A DNA stretch of 64,000 bases. It comes from Zoroaster sp. YZ-2022 (lineage: Eukaryota > Echinodermata > Asteroidea > Forcipulatida > Zoroasteridae). Shown piece after piece: positions 1-12,429 of the stretch. Both the position numbers and the translations under genes were made by a program. The notes beneath the pieces are model-generated. The model was given only the letters and a program-made list of their open reading frames with translations. It did not search any database and was not told where the DNA came from. Where the stretch lies: assembly GCA_029582265.1 (NCBI GenBank), contig CM055817.1:25946230-26010229 (forward strand). Reading direction: 5' to 3'. How positions within the stretch are numbered: position 1 is the stretch's first letter; each line of letters opens with the position of its first letter.

Positions 1-36
<36 letters not shown>

Positions 37-37
37 T
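1..37. repeat. (ATT)n microsatellite at window edge
   Basis: Uninterrupted ATT units from the first base; the left boundary lies outside the window. Confidence 0.95.
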
Positions 38-267
38 TGCTTCACTTTATAATCCTATCTTTATTCACAGACATGATTATCAGGATAGGATAATCAGAAT
101 CGAGGTTGCCGCTTAAATTTTATGAAGTGGATTAAGGACGAAGTCTAACTACTCCAACAGTCTCAGGTGATAAAAATATATAAAATCAAATCCAGTGAGA
201 TGTTGGACATTTTTTCGTCTGCATCTATCCACCTGCATGAAATACTGCACGTGTGTTCATTACTTAC

Positions 268-387
268 TACAATACAACTCATCTTTTCCGTCTGAACAGT
301 CAATTTCTCCGTTGCATATACGTTCATAATCGATGCATCCTTCTGCTGGTCCTCTCAAGCAAGACATCTCGGAATCAGTGCAAACTC
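268..387 (-). CDS. LDL-receptor class A (LDLa) exon
   Basis: The minus strand encodes a 40-residue module with six cysteines, ending in CNGEIDCSDGKDELYC. This is the LDLa hallmark, with the acidic Ca2+-binding C-D-G-x-D-E region. The exon is bounded by an acceptor (TTTTCACAG, AG at 389-388) and a donor GTAAGTAA (GT at 267-266). It is 120 bp and both flanking introns are phase 1, the usual arrangement for a shuffled LDLa domain. Such modules occur in secreted or cell-surface receptors and bind ligands through the calcium-caged acidic loop. The next exons lie to the left, outside the window. The upstream partner may be the signal-peptide exon at 1670-1739, which also ends in phase 1. The parent gene is not identified. 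Confidence 0.85.
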
Positions 388-1669
388 CTGTGAAAATATC
401 AGATCTCAGGTACAGTTGGATACATTCGTTATCGATTCCATTGACCATCCGACGAGGGAGGTACCCACAACTTTATCTAAACATTGCAGCTCGCCTCTTC
501 TCAGTGGCACCCCTATCCCCTAGGGTATTAATTATATTAAAATTGTTTTCTCTGCATTCCCCATTGATTTTTTACATCCAAATGACTTCCACACATGCCC
601 TGCTATTGTCTAGAATTATTTTCAACCCCCAGATGACAAGACGTTGGCATATCCCCTCCTCTTTTCAGTGGCACCCTAATTTACCTACTGTAAAAAACAG
701 TAGGGCTCACGCGCCGCAGGTTGTAATTATATTAAAAATTGTTCTATGCATTCCCCATTGACTTTTTACATCCAAATGACTTCCACACATGCCCTGCTAT
801 TGTCTAGTATTATTTTCAACCCAAGATGACACATAACGGCTGTGTAGTGTATCTCTCTCCATTATGACCTTGCAAACAGCAAACAGCCGTACAGTTTATC
901 TCTCCAGCATGTAACAGAACCCAGACACTCTGTCTGGGGGGGGGGGATGGGGGGATTATGCCTGGCACTGGCTGTCGCAAGACATAAAAAAACACAGCCT
1001 GATGCTCAACAGATGGTTCCACTTATCAGAGGGTTAGATCTGGGTAGGTCAATGAATGGTTGATTTTGTGCACAGACATATGGCAATTATTTTTCCAGCC
1101 CAGCATAACAAAGCTACACAACTCTGGGAACACCCCTTCTAAGATATGTGGAATGGTCCACTTTAGGATATCAATGACTCCCAGGCATCTGTGGCTTTTT
1201 TTCTGGGAAAAACAATTAAATAAATAACTTTTGCCAGTAGCGAGTGGAGGGCTACCTCATCGGAGGGTTGAACCAATAACCATACTAATTACAATACTCA
1301 TTTTTTTGCACAACCAAACCATAATGCCTAATATGCAGCCATGATGAAACGAATGGTAAAAGCAGGCGCTCGATTTGCATGGTGATGAAAAATAATCACA
1401 TTTTCCAAATTTTGCAGTTGATGTGCACCTATCATACCATTAAACTGGGTGTATTTTCACCGCTAGAGGGTTCGATGTGCACGAAGCCAGTTCGCTCCCA
1501 GAGCCACGTTTCTCATGACTCTCTCAGCAACGGATCCAGGAAACATATGGGATGTATACCCCTCCCAACATTTCGTTGGGTCACCAAACAACCACAATTC
1601 ACACCCTTCCCGCCTTAGGTACGCCAGTACATAGAGTGGATACTGTTGCTGTGTCAAGTTGTAACTTAC
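388..1669. other. Probable intron, with a local direct repeat
   Basis: No coding signal seen. A ~120-bp segment at about 525-645 is repeated directly at about 722-835 (period ~197 bp), both copies carrying the text GCATTCCCCATTGA and CACATGCCCTGCTATTGTC. A run of nine or more G lies near 937-945. Confidence 0.5.
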
Positions 1670-1739
1670 TTGATTTGGCCATAATAAGAAGAAAACTATG
1701 TATAAGCAGTCCTTCAGCGAAGACAAGCATCTTTGCCAT
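1670..1739 (-). CDS. Signal-peptide-like first coding exon
   Basis: A minus-strand ATG at 1739 opens 23 codons, beginning MAKMLVFAEGLLIHSFLLIM, a plausible though imperfect secretory signal because it holds an acidic residue. The exon ends at a donor GTAAGTTAC (GT at 1669-1668) after one base of a codon, i.e. phase 1. A CTAG just upstream of the ATG (TTTATTTCTAG) could be an acceptor, so the ATG may sit in a second, mostly non-coding-started exon. The phase matches the LDLa exon at 268-387, so the two may be consecutive exons of one secreted or membrane gene. That link is inference; no transcript evidence is available here. Confidence 0.5.
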
Positions 1740-1809
1740 GCTTGTACCTAGAAATAAATAAACAAAAGTTATGATTTCATTAAAACTACAAATTCTTCTC
1801 ATGTTCAAT

Positions 1810-2700
1810 AAAACAACTCGTCTGTCACATCGGACCCACTACACGTCCTTTTTCTTGATGAGTGGCAAGTTTACTATCAGGTAGAGTATATAGTATTCTA
1901 CATATAAAGGGAATGCGAAACATCGGTAATACCTATTAAAAATACAGCACATTAATATTGGAGAGGTTTAGATTTGTAACGTGTACGTGTATGTATATTG
2001 AGCCGTAATTGTGTATTACGTCATCATTCCTGTATTCCCTCTAGATGTTCATAACGTTTAGGGAGAGCCTCTATACAGTCAGACGGGCAAGGTTGAATTT
2101 CCTGACGAGACATTTTTAGGTGTTTGGGTTACTGTCCAAACACCTCTTGATAATGTTCGTTTCTTTAGGTGTTTGCGCGACTGCTCTCTTAATTGGAAAC
2201 GGGGTTGGAGCTAACTTTGTTTTCAACATGGCGGATTCTGAAGTTAAAAATCGACCACGTTCAAGTGCATTTTACACTGTGATCCAGGAGGTTAAAGGCA
2301 GAATTTCATCGTTTTCAGCCCAAAGCTTGTCTAAATTTATTGAATTCACAGAGAAATGGAAGGTTTTGAGGGCCGTACAGTGAGAGAATTTCTTGCTGAA
2401 CGTGACACGAAGGACCAAGGCCAAGTGTAGCATCGATTGCAGGCAGGTGCAGTAATTGATGGGTATCATCGATTTTGCATGCATCACAGACAAACATAAC
2501 TTTGAGAGGGCCAAGGATGCCAAAGAGAGACGACAAATGAACATCTCAGAAACTGGGATAGGCATTCGTCACGAAATAGGGCCAATACACTGGACTCTCT
2601 CCGTATCCTTGGCCCTAGCTCCACATGTACAAAAGAGCACCCGATTCAACTAGCCACCGTCGACAATAAGTGAGGCTAGAGGGCGTGAATAACTATGCTG
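1810..2700. other. Non-coding or unassigned stretch
   Basis: A plus-strand open segment at 2228-2383 (starts MADSEVKNRPRSSAFYT) continues after a one-base shift for about 20 codons (VREFLAERDTKDQGQ). It has protein-like composition but matches no family I recognise. It may be a relic of a transposon gene or chance. Nothing else is supported. Confidence 0.25.
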
Positions 2701-2713
2701 TATGCGTGGAAGC

Positions 2714-3165
2714 CTGAAGATCTGACGTCACACTTTAAGCTAGAGGTGCGTGAATTACGCCGTGCAGCCGCCGGCGTATATATTTTTTACACCGCAGCGA
2801 CGGGTTTTGTGCGCATTTCGCCCTTGTGTCAAGACTATGAACCCATTCAGCACGCATGCGCGCGAAGGGAATTTCGACACGCCAAAAAAACCTACCATCA
2901 ACGGAGAGGGAATGGCTCCATGAGTTCCACTGCAGAGCGCCATGGTCGACTGCAGCTTGGAGTTTTCTATCGTCGCGCGCCTAGGGTTTCGTAGTCTCTC
3001 TCTCAAGACCGGAATTGGCACTTTTACTGCACAAAACCCGTCGCTGCGGTGTAAAAAAAAAATACGCCAGCCGCCGTGCAGCCGCCATATTTTCCCAATG
3101 CTGAACTTTGACCTTTGTTGGTAGCTAGCGCGCGCAAACCTCGAAGCGTGACGTCAGATCTTCAG
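2714..3165. mobile_element. Foldback element (452 bp) with long inverted arms
   Basis: The outer ends are an 18-bp perfect inverted repeat, CTGAAGATCTGACGTCAC at 2714-2731 and its complement at 3148-3165. Inner arms at 2761-2812 and 3029-3086 also pair: GCAGCCGCC, a run of T/A and the text ACACCGCAGCGACGGGTTTT face their complements. No open frame spans the loop. This is the architecture of a MITE or foldback transposon. A target duplication is not obvious, and superfamily is not assignable. Confidence 0.75.
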
Positions 3166-3219
3166 CACAACGCGTTATTAAACGTATCCAATAAAATCAT
3201 TTGAGTGGTACGCCTGGAG

Positions 3220-3251
3220 CCTGTCTATATCCTTGATAGGATATAGACAGG
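3220..3251. other. Perfect 13-bp hairpin
   Basis: CCTGTCTATATCC (3220-3232) is separated by the six bases TTGATA from its exact complement (3239-3251). A weaker TATCAC/GTGATA hairpin follows near 3280-3298. Function unknown; it could be the centre of an old foldback element. Confidence 0.7.
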
Positions 3252-3309
3252 GGACCAGTCTATATGCGTGGTTATGATATATCACGCTATCATGTGATAC
3301 ACTCTCCAC

Positions 3310-4746
3310 GCTTATCAAGTTAGGTGAATGTTGGAGGTAAGGTTTTTAAGTACATTATACATAGCGGGTTGATTGGTGTAAGTTCGCCAATTGATGGCCC
3401 ATCTCCAGATGCACTTTAACCTATGACCGAGATTTGACACCCGGTTCAACATAACACCTGATCAGTTCTAGTGACTAAGCTATTCATCTGGCAACTGCTT
3501 TCAATATACTTAAACCATTTGTCTGGTAAGTAAACTTGTTTCCCCTTTTTTACCGGTATATGTTGATTATTTATTATCCTCAATTTACCCTAAATAACGC
3601 ACCTAAGGATATATCATCAACTGGACAGTAACTTAAAAATGAAATTAGCAGTTTGGTGTTTCAGTTTGTAAAATGCGGAATTTCAATGCATGATCATACG
3701 CGTGGACGTCTTGAGCGCCGTTTTTTGATGTGCACAAAATTGTGGTCATCAAAAAATTTATGTTGGTATAATGACTCACCCCCAAACTGTTAAAGTTGAT
3801 GGGGGCTCAGAAAATGTACCCAAGAAGAAAAACAGTTGAATCATGTTTCATCTTATTCCAGATGGCTTGTAAAATTGTTTTTAATCTTGAAAATAAAAAT
3901 ATTGTTTAGATGTTTAAAATAAAAATGGCATAATTTGGAAAAGCTCTCAAAACGTTTAATCAATATTCTTGAAAGACCAATAAAATGGAAGGTGGTTAAA
4001 ACTTTTTCATAACCATGATATTAATGTTTCATTTTCTCAATAATTTCCCAATACCGACGAAGTAAACACAGTGGCGTAGCCAGAAATAAAGATTCGGCTG
4101 GGCCTGAGTAAAAATGGACGGGCCATAGAATTCATCCATAAATCCATCCATACACGGGCGCCGATTTATGTTTGTGCCGGTGGAACAGCGACCGACGCAC
4201 ACACGCACACACTGAGACACAATATTTACAAGGATTGGAGATCACGATACACACCATGAAACGCATGGAAAGTCATAATGCCACAAATCATTTAGTAAAA
4301 AGGTTCACTTCATTAAATTGATTCGTTAAATCATAGGCCAAAATGTGCTGTGAGACACCCAGGCCATGCTCATAAAGAACGCAACAGTAGGCTACAAGGA
4401 ACCTAAATTCAAAATAGCCTAATATTGTTACACACACGCAAATAAAGCATACAAGCAGATTTCTTGACATGTTCCTCTTCCTCCAATCTTGGTTTTTAAA
4501 GAAACCTGTAATGGACATTTGTCTTTTTCGCCATTGCTGCTGAATAAGCTACTAGGTCGCGGTAAAAATTGCAAACGTTAGCGTCAGCGAAACAGCTGGT
4601 ATGGTAGGTTCTAGAAAATAACCGAACTGGTGATATGACGCACGCGATTTCATTCGGCAATGCCATTGAACCAGCCAATTACAACACACGCTATAGTGAC
4701 GCTACACAAAACAAAATTTAAATGGTTTAAATAAATAATAGACAGG
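3310..4746. other. No gene seen
   Basis: AT-rich non-coding sequence. The text CAGTGGCGTAGCC near 4070 resembles a hAT-type terminal repeat (compare 51477-51650), but no matching opposite end is seen before the gap. Confidence 0.4.
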
Positions 4747-5246
4747 NNNNNNNNNNNNNNNNNNNNNNNNNNNNNNNNNNNNNNNNNNNNNNNNNNNNNN
4801 NNNNNNNNNNNNNNNNNNNNNNNNNNNNNNNNNNNNNNNNNNNNNNNNNNNNNNNNNNNNNNNNNNNNNNNNNNNNNNNNNNNNNNNNNNNNNNNNNNNN
4901 NNNNNNNNNNNNNNNNNNNNNNNNNNNNNNNNNNNNNNNNNNNNNNNNNNNNNNNNNNNNNNNNNNNNNNNNNNNNNNNNNNNNNNNNNNNNNNNNNNNN
5001 NNNNNNNNNNNNNNNNNNNNNNNNNNNNNNNNNNNNNNNNNNNNNNNNNNNNNNNNNNNNNNNNNNNNNNNNNNNNNNNNNNNNNNNNNNNNNNNNNNNN
5101 NNNNNNNNNNNNNNNNNNNNNNNNNNNNNNNNNNNNNNNNNNNNNNNNNNNNNNNNNNNNNNNNNNNNNNNNNNNNNNNNNNNNNNNNNNNNNNNNNNNN
5201 NNNNNNNNNNNNNNNNNNNNNNNNNNNNNNNNNNNNNNNNNNNNNN
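4747..5246. other. Assembly gap (500 N)
   Basis: Exactly 500 N, the round number typical of a scaffold gap of unknown true length. Open frames reported across it are artefacts. Confidence 1.
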
Positions 5247-8200
5247 ATATCGAAAACATACACTAAAGATGTGCGGCAAAAGTAGGTCATCGTGCTTTTG
5301 CGTATTTTTCACGAAGAGACGGCATGTTTGACTAATTATTGTGTTCATGTAACCAACTTTATGGTATTTTATATTATTAATAAGGTTTAACTCTTAACAA
5401 AACACATTAAGTGGCATTTAAACTGGCACAAGAAAGTTTTAATACTGCAGGTTTTCAGTTTCGAATTAAGCTCCTTTTAAAATGCCAATATCTCAAAATG
5501 TTTTTAACGCGTTTTGACATGCCCGTCCCTTCGTGAAAACGGTGACGAATTCATCACGAAAACATTAAAGGGCCCATAAAATAAAAATAAAAATTAAGAA
5601 ATAAATTATAAAACGGCTGCCACAACAATCTCTATTCAGCACTTTGCTCGTGTTGTTTAAATACGCCGTAACGCCGATGCACTATTATCCTCGTCAAATT
5701 CCTCATGGCAGCAATGAATTAGTAAGTAGTCTTTGTAGCAGAATCATTAGCCTGTTTTATATGATAACGAACATCACCGCGCCAACAATGAGACTTGATG
5801 GTGGAAAGAAACATTCTGATAAACTCTGCTGTATCAAATTATGCTGACAGGTAGCGCAAGCTTGATACGCCAGCCAAGCCTTGTTACAATGACATAATTG
5901 GTTATTACCAAATATATTACACTTTCACGTCGTTCAGGAAAGAAGAAACTACTTTCGCCCATACACAAAAACAACGTAGTTTGGTTTATGCCTTTTGCTA
6001 GTTTTCTCTTTCATTCATTGGGGGATTAATTGATGTTTATTTGAATGCTGTCCTTGCAGATTTTGTGTACATAATTTATATGTCAAATTGCGGTAACATC
6101 ATTGAATCCAATGAAATATATCTTCCAAGACATATCATTGACCAATGCGCATGTCAGAAACGGCTTTTGATCGTATAATTTTGCAATTGTTATCCTTTAG
6201 TCATCGCTCAAGATGCAACTTGGTATACCTAACGCACAGGGGAAAAAGACCGTACACGTGAATTGCGTACATCACGGTGGCATTTCACCAGTCCGTTATG
6301 TGGTCTTTATGTTTTTTATTATGTCTATGTGTTTTACTGATTTGGTAGAGAAATGTTAATATTTAACACAATAGGTAAGTGATGCATTTGAGTATAACTT
6401 TTTTAAATATACACGAGCCCTGCTTTACAATCTGCATACAGTAGATTTATCATTTTGCTGGAGGTTTATGAATTATTCATTAGTAGCATCCTCGGAATGG
6501 AGTTCACCCGCGAGCTTGAGCGGTCTTTGCTGTCTTTATTCTGGCGTTGTGTTCCGAGGATGCTGCGTGCGCGCTTCACTCAGTAATATACTTAAAGTCT
6601 CATAATAGATGTGTAATTATCGCCCCTGCTTTAGCTATCCGGATCTTTGGTTTGCAGCGCACATACATGTTATTGTCATCACGCAGTGTACGGATTCAAG
6701 GATACATATTATAGTGTTAACATACTACTACATTTCTGTCACCATTTTCACGAAGGGCCAATTGGGAAAAAACACTATTTTTTCCGAGAGTGATGATTTT
6801 GTTGATATTCTGAGATTACTTCCATTGAAATCTACAATCTCACAAAATGACAGGGTCTAAATTACACTAACTGGCCAAGGGTTGGTTACAATAGGTTCTA
6901 ACGAGCTTAATTTGCGATTTCACTGAAAGGACAATTTGGACACACAGCATCGAGCTTTAAGTATCACCTATATTTAATGAACGTATCATGCTTCACATTT
7001 AAGATAAATCGTGTGCCCTAAGTGAAATAACAGATTTCAAAACTTTCCAAAATGTTTCAACTTTTTCAAGTAAAGGACGATTAGTCACAATGTAATTAAT
7101 AATTTAAGACAATGATCCCTTTCGAGAAAAACGCTCAAATCAACGTGCGCAACTCTTTCCCCAACTGTCCCTTCGATGAAAACGCTTTTGACGATTGTCC
7201 CTTCGTAAAAACGCAACGGTGAAAACAAAACATAGTTTTCAACGTGTAGAGTACTACACTGCGGGTGAGATTTTGGATTACAATGTATCATTGTGTATGC
7301 ATGGTAAAATATAAACGTGCGTGAAGATCATGAAAGATCATTGGTATCTCATAAAATGACGAATCGGGTTGTCGAATAGGATCACTAATGGTGTGGAGAT
7401 GTTAACGCACGCACCGCATATTTTACTATCCGGACATATACAGTGACAAATAAGTTTGAAAGCTTGTAACAAAGAAAATACACAATTATTACAGCTTTTG
7501 AAACAAAATGAAAACTGAAAGTTCAACTATTTAATGAAACACATGATTTTCTGAGCGTAAACAGATGAGAATAACACTAACACCGCAAAACAACATTTTA
7601 GCCGGGATTCGTCACTTTTGTCATCTAAGAGACAAACTGTGGGGCTTGGATATAGAGCTAAACTCAGCTTGAAAATGCCAAGTTAATGATTGTGAGTGAG
7701 ATGGCATAATTATTTCCCACTCCTGCATGCCGCAGTGAATTGCAATTATTTTCCCCTGTAACATGGTTAAAAATATTACATTTTCAATTATCGATGTTCC
7801 TGGGGGTATTGAACAATAATCGTCACTTGAATAATTTATAATTTTCCATTACCATCCAACTGAAAAACACACATAATAGTCACCCCTGGTGCCCTAGGAC
7901 CTTTTATAAGATATATGCCTACAATTTCTAAACATCTTCACATATTTATGACTCTCAAAATAATCCCTGTTATTAAATCATAATTTAATGACTACGTTCA
8001 ATCTAATTACCGCTATACATTGCATTACGATGTTTTGTATTGTTTAAATTTTCTTTATACATATCATTATTGTGCTGTGTGTCAAATGAACATCCATTAT
8101 GTTGGACAGCCCACTTATTATATGGTTGAAGCCATCGGTCCAAATTATAAAAGTTCAAACTGTAAATATATATGTCTTCTTTGAAGATGGAATTGATATA

Positions 8201-8390
8201 ATTTTATAATTAACAAAAATTCTGACATTTTCAAAAGAATTATTATTATGACATCAATTGATCTCACGATCTTTTCATTGAAACGGAAGTTAACCGAATC
8301 ACCATGTGCTTATCTATTCCAACAAAACACCTGGAGTTCTAGTTTAAGCTTGTTTCTGACCTTTCTGACTCAATATACACATCGACCCCC
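5247..8390. other. No gene seen
   Basis: AT-rich sequence without convincing coding potential. A 13-bp perfect inverted repeat, AGCATCCTCGGAA at 6485-6497 and its complement at 6552-6564, brackets 54 bp. The end (about 8215-8375) is a diverged relative of 53700-53890, so it is a dispersed repeat. Confidence 0.4.
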
Positions 8391-9063
8391 ATTAGGAATT
8401 CCCCCTAACACGGGGGCGTAACACAGGAAGGGCGTAAGTGAGGGGGACACTGAGGAATTTCCCCTCAAAGCAGGGCGTAACTGACAGGGGCATGAGGAGG
8501 GGACACTAGGAATTCTCTCAAACAGGGCCTAACTACAGGGGGCAGGAGGAGGTAGACACTCAGGAATTCTCCCAAAACAGGGACGTAACCACAGGAGGCA
8601 GGAGGAGGGGGGCACTAATAAGTTCCATCTAAACAGGGGCGTAACTACAGATGGCAGTGAGGAGTGAGACACCTGGGATTCCCATCTAAACAGGGGCGTA
8701 ACTACAGGGGGCAGTGAGGAGGCAGACACGAGGAATTCACTCTCAAACAGGGGCGTAATCACAGGGCAGTGCAGGAGGGAGACACTAGGAATTCCTCTAA
8801 ACAGGGGCGTAACTTACAGGGGGCAGGAGGAGGGAAGTTACTAGGAATTCCCTCTAAACAGGATCGTAACTTAGAGGGCAGGAGGAGGGAGACACTAGGA
8901 ATTCCCCTTAAACAGGATCGTAACTACAGGGGGCAGGAGGAGGGAGACACTGGAATTCCCTCTCTAAACAGGGGTAGCTTACAGGGCAGGAGGAGGGAGG
9001 ACACGAGGAATTCCATCTAAACAGGGGGCGTAACTACAGGCTAGGTGCATGAGGAGGGGGACA
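8391..9063. repeat. Minisatellite, ~12 units of ~56 bp
   Basis: Units share AGGAATTCCC, AAACAGGGGCGTAACTACAG and GGGGCAGGAGGAGGGAGACAC. Most units carry an EcoRI site (GAATTC). The strand is strongly purine-biased (AGGAGGRGG). Short open frames on both strands here are by-products of the repeat. Confidence 0.9.
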
Positions 9064-9119
9064 AGTTCCCATGGCTGGCAAGGCATGTTCCCCAACAACA
9101 ATCAACTATTCTTCTCCCT

Positions 9120-10330
9120 TCCATGTTCCTCCAACAGATAATTACGCGTACACAATCGTAAACATCATATGGCTAATGACATAAACTGATCCGTATTAAA
9201 ACAAATAATTAGTCTCTTCCCAAATGTACCCGCGCCATAATATGAGAGACTTTATGCCAGTGAAACGAAAGCTTTGTATTTTTCAAATTATGTTGACAGC
9301 ACAATGTCGAGTTGCCAGTTGCCAGCATGCATTATTTAGTGATACAAGCCATACAACCTTTAATGATAAATTACTGCACACATGATTGCTCAAAGAAGAC
9401 AAAGAAATACAATTACTTTCATCTGTAAACAAAAATTACGGCATTTGCTTGTTTATAATAATGTTGACGTGCAAGTGCACAATTAATTCAGATTTTGATC
9501 AAACATAACATAAAATATTGTTATTTGAATGAGGGGGCCTTTACACAGCAAATTTCATAGGAAGTCTTATTCTGTATAACAATTTACAATTGATTGAAGA
9601 AGAGCAAACATTAAAGAGGAATATTTATAGACATATTTCGCCTATGGTTGATATATAAAGTTTGTTCCTGATTCGATCGACATAAATGCAATTTTTTAAC
9701 ACCATACTGTTATTTGACTTCATGCAGCAATTTCTTAGAAGTCTTATTCCTGTAAACAATTTAGAACGGATTGACGAGGAACAAAACATTGTTTCCTTCA
9801 ACCGACGATCTATCCTGTGTCAAGCAGGAATCTCAATTTCCCCACATTCAGCGCCTCTGAGTCTATTTTACTTATGTTTTTTAATTCTGTTGTAGCCTCT
9901 GCACCTTTGAGTGGCTTTTTAGCCTAGTTCAGGGCGAATATGCATGTGGTACGTGGGATAGACATAATCTGATAATGTTTGATACAAATTTGTTCCTGAT
10001 TCTCGACGCAAATGCAATTGTTAACAACCATTGGGAATTATCTCCAAATAACAAATAAAACACGTTGTGCAAACAAATTATTCAGGTTATAAGGATGCAA
10101 TGGATGGTGCACCGTCATCCCTCGTTGTTGCTGATATGTATCGCAACAATCACCATTTATATTCTGTGATGCGAAACCAATTAGGTTGTGATCATAACAC
10201 GACGAATGACAATACAGTTTTTAATTGAATTTGACTGACGAGTGTTTGGTGGTTTCAAATTAAGCATTTGATACACCAAATGTAAATTCGTGTGGAGCAT
10301 TAGACACACTGTTTAATTTGGGGCAAGCTT
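9120..10330. repeat. Segmental duplication, copy A (partner 23620-24380)
   Basis: Blocks match 23620-24380 in the same orientation. Examples: GGTGCACCRTCATCC, CTGTGATGCGAAACCAATTA and CATAACACGACGAATGACAA. The block lies on the same side of the duplicated minus-strand gene in both copies, so it belongs to the duplication that made genes A and B. Non-coding. Confidence 0.8.
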
Positions 10331-10334
10331 TTTG

Positions 10335-11150
10335 CACAGTAATATTAGTTGAATGTAACACATGGACATGAATATAGATTCCAATGTATATGTGGGGTTA
10401 TTCTACACCAAATCACCTATTTTTGGGAAAAAATTTGTCGGTGCACAATCGACTCCAGATTTTGGATTATTTTTTTAAACATACCTCTGTGGGAGTAATG
10501 AAAAAAAAAAAAAAAACATCTCTACGTAATCCTAACTACGCCATATCTTCCCAAATCCTCCAAAGGGGCACTTTTAAGAAAAAAATCAGCACTGTTGGAA
10601 ACTGGTATCTTTCACCTCCTTCAAATGTGAAGCAAAAATTACTACCTGGCAAAATTTACAGTAGCCATAAGTGCTGAATATGAAAGATCAACGAAAATAC
10701 CATATGGCATTTTGAAAATAGGGCAGCATGGATTTTTGAGGATTCAGGAAGGTTCCTAGCCAGAATCAACATTGTACCTAGCGGGTTAGGTTAATGGATG
10801 GTTGACCAGGTAGGTGCTCACCACCATGTAACTGAAAAATGTTATATCTAAAATATTGTATCCCTATCTATATATGTAAGAAAATTCAGCTTGGTATCTT
10901 ATCTTTCTCTCCAACATCGTCAGATGATATTTTCTAATAAAGTGTAGTATGCATAATATACGGTAGGCCTCCATACAATGTACACTGTATAGCATAAATT
11001 GCTGTGGATGATGTACACTTTATGCATGCCACAAACACTTCAAATGATTTTATTGTTATGAATAAAATCAAATAGTATCAAAAAGAGCTCCATGGCCCCC
11101 CCTTCAAACTTTTTACAAAACCGCCCCCTACCACTCCACCAAAAGTAAGC
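10335..11150. other. No gene seen
   Basis: Contains a 16-base poly(A) run near 10501-10516 inside an open frame without recognisable homology. Nothing else is supported. Confidence 0.4.
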
Positions 11151-11156
11151 AAATAT

Positions 11157-11168
11157 AATAATAATAAT

Positions 11169-11231
<63 letters not shown>

Positions 11232-11253
11232 AACAATAATAATAATAATAAAT
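11157..11253. repeat. Compound AAT-CAA-AAT microsatellite
   Basis: ATA units grade into about 22 CAA units and back into AAT units, a symmetric array. Confidence 0.95.
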
Positions 11254-11254
11254 A

Positions 11255-11530
11255 CACTCACTGGCCATAAGTATTGCAACATTGAAATTCACACCAAAGA
11301 TCAGTTTGGAGAACTGTGTTACAATAATTTATTTTATTTTATTTACACTATGAATAATTATTAGACTTTTGAAATTGCCTTTGTTTTGAAAATCAATGTT
11401 CTTTTGACTGTTCTTGCTATAGTGTAATACAATGATCGAGTGAAATCGGATTAAATGGATCATCTCACCTGTTACTGTAAAAGTGCTATTTTGTGAGCAT
11501 GTTGCAATACTTTTGGCCAGTGGCCAGTGG
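11255..11530. mobile_element. Mariner/Tc1-like MITE (276 bp)
   Basis: The left end CACTCACTGGCCATAAG and the right end (complement CCACTGGCCACTGGCCAAAAG) both continue into GTATTGCAACAT. TA dinucleotides flank both ends (11253-11254 and 11531-11532), the target of Tc1/mariner transposases. No transposase is encoded; the element would depend on one supplied in trans. Confidence 0.8.
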
Positions 11531-11975
11531 TATATAACAATTAATAATTAAACTATCGTTTGTTGAATATAGAAATTACAAAGGTTACTCACAACTGCAT
11601 CACTTTCAGGGCCAAGTTACAAATTTTGCATAATTTTGCATATTGGGTCTCTGGATTTAAAAAAATAACAAATAAATACAAGGCCCTGGCAAAGTAGCCC
11701 TAGACCCCTATCATATCATGAATGAGCTCTTTTTTTTTGCTTTCTGGGAGTCCGCCACTCGGTTGAGGGTAATCAACAATATTTCCGCGCACAATGTCAA
11801 ACGATCATTGTATCAAATGAAAGTTAAAGTTACAGCATATTCGGGATACACTGCATGGATGTTGATGTTTCAAATTTTTTATCAAGAAGACCTTAAAATT
11901 ATTAAATGCATTTGAATAAGTAAAGCGTAAAAATACAAAATAATATTGTGTTTATATAAATCATAAATCACTTAC

Positions 11976-12200
11976 CACATTGCAGCCATTATTCCGAATC
12001 TCTCTTTTTGCGGTCGCTGCTGATCAGAAATAGAGGAGTCATAGTAGGTCACATTGAAGTGTCTACATAGGTGTGTGTGTGAGTATTCATACCACCTGGT
12101 TGGATCTCGGCCACTGACATGGATCCTCAACTGGAATTAACCAGCGGTATTTATTGTTCAGGTTGGGATCTTGGTTCCTTTCCAATGGAACATATCATAC
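11976..12200 (-). pseudogene. Copy A, exon 2: frame-broken secreted-protein exon
   Basis: This is the paralogue of exon 30342-30551. It keeps the acceptor (TTTGCAG) and donor (GTAAGTGAT), and starts MICSIGKEP like its partner. It is 225 bp against 210 and carries several insertions. An extra A in the CCAAGATCCC tract shifts the frame into a TAA. A CACACACACACC expansion and an ATTTCTG insertion follow. Either copy A has decayed or the assembly is poor here. The cysteine and YRWLIPVEDPC text is still recognisable when frames are combined by eye. Confidence 0.75.
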
Positions 12201-12429
12201 CTGCAAATAAAACAAAACAAAACAAATTAAAAACACAAACAGAAAGGTTAACTAACTATAAACAAAATAAATAAAATAAATAAATAGTTTAAACATTGTA
12301 ATTAATATCAAAACATTCAAATTATATCGTTCAATTACAAATAGTGCTTTTGTTCAATGATGTAGGGGGTGAATATATGTATTTTCCTTTCGTGTAAAGA
12401 ACACTGACGAATCTCTTTTAAAAACAACT

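Noticed and set aside
333..761. 142-codon plus-strand open frame
   Set aside because: Antisense to the LDLa exon and extends into a non-coding direct repeat.
2228..2653. Possible transposon-derived gene (MADSEVKNRPRSS and a shifted continuation)
   Set aside because: Short, frame-broken and without a recognisable motif; described only as an unassigned stretch.
4650..5348. Open frames of 185-232 residues on the minus strand
   Set aside because: They run through the 500-N gap; the coding length is made of N.
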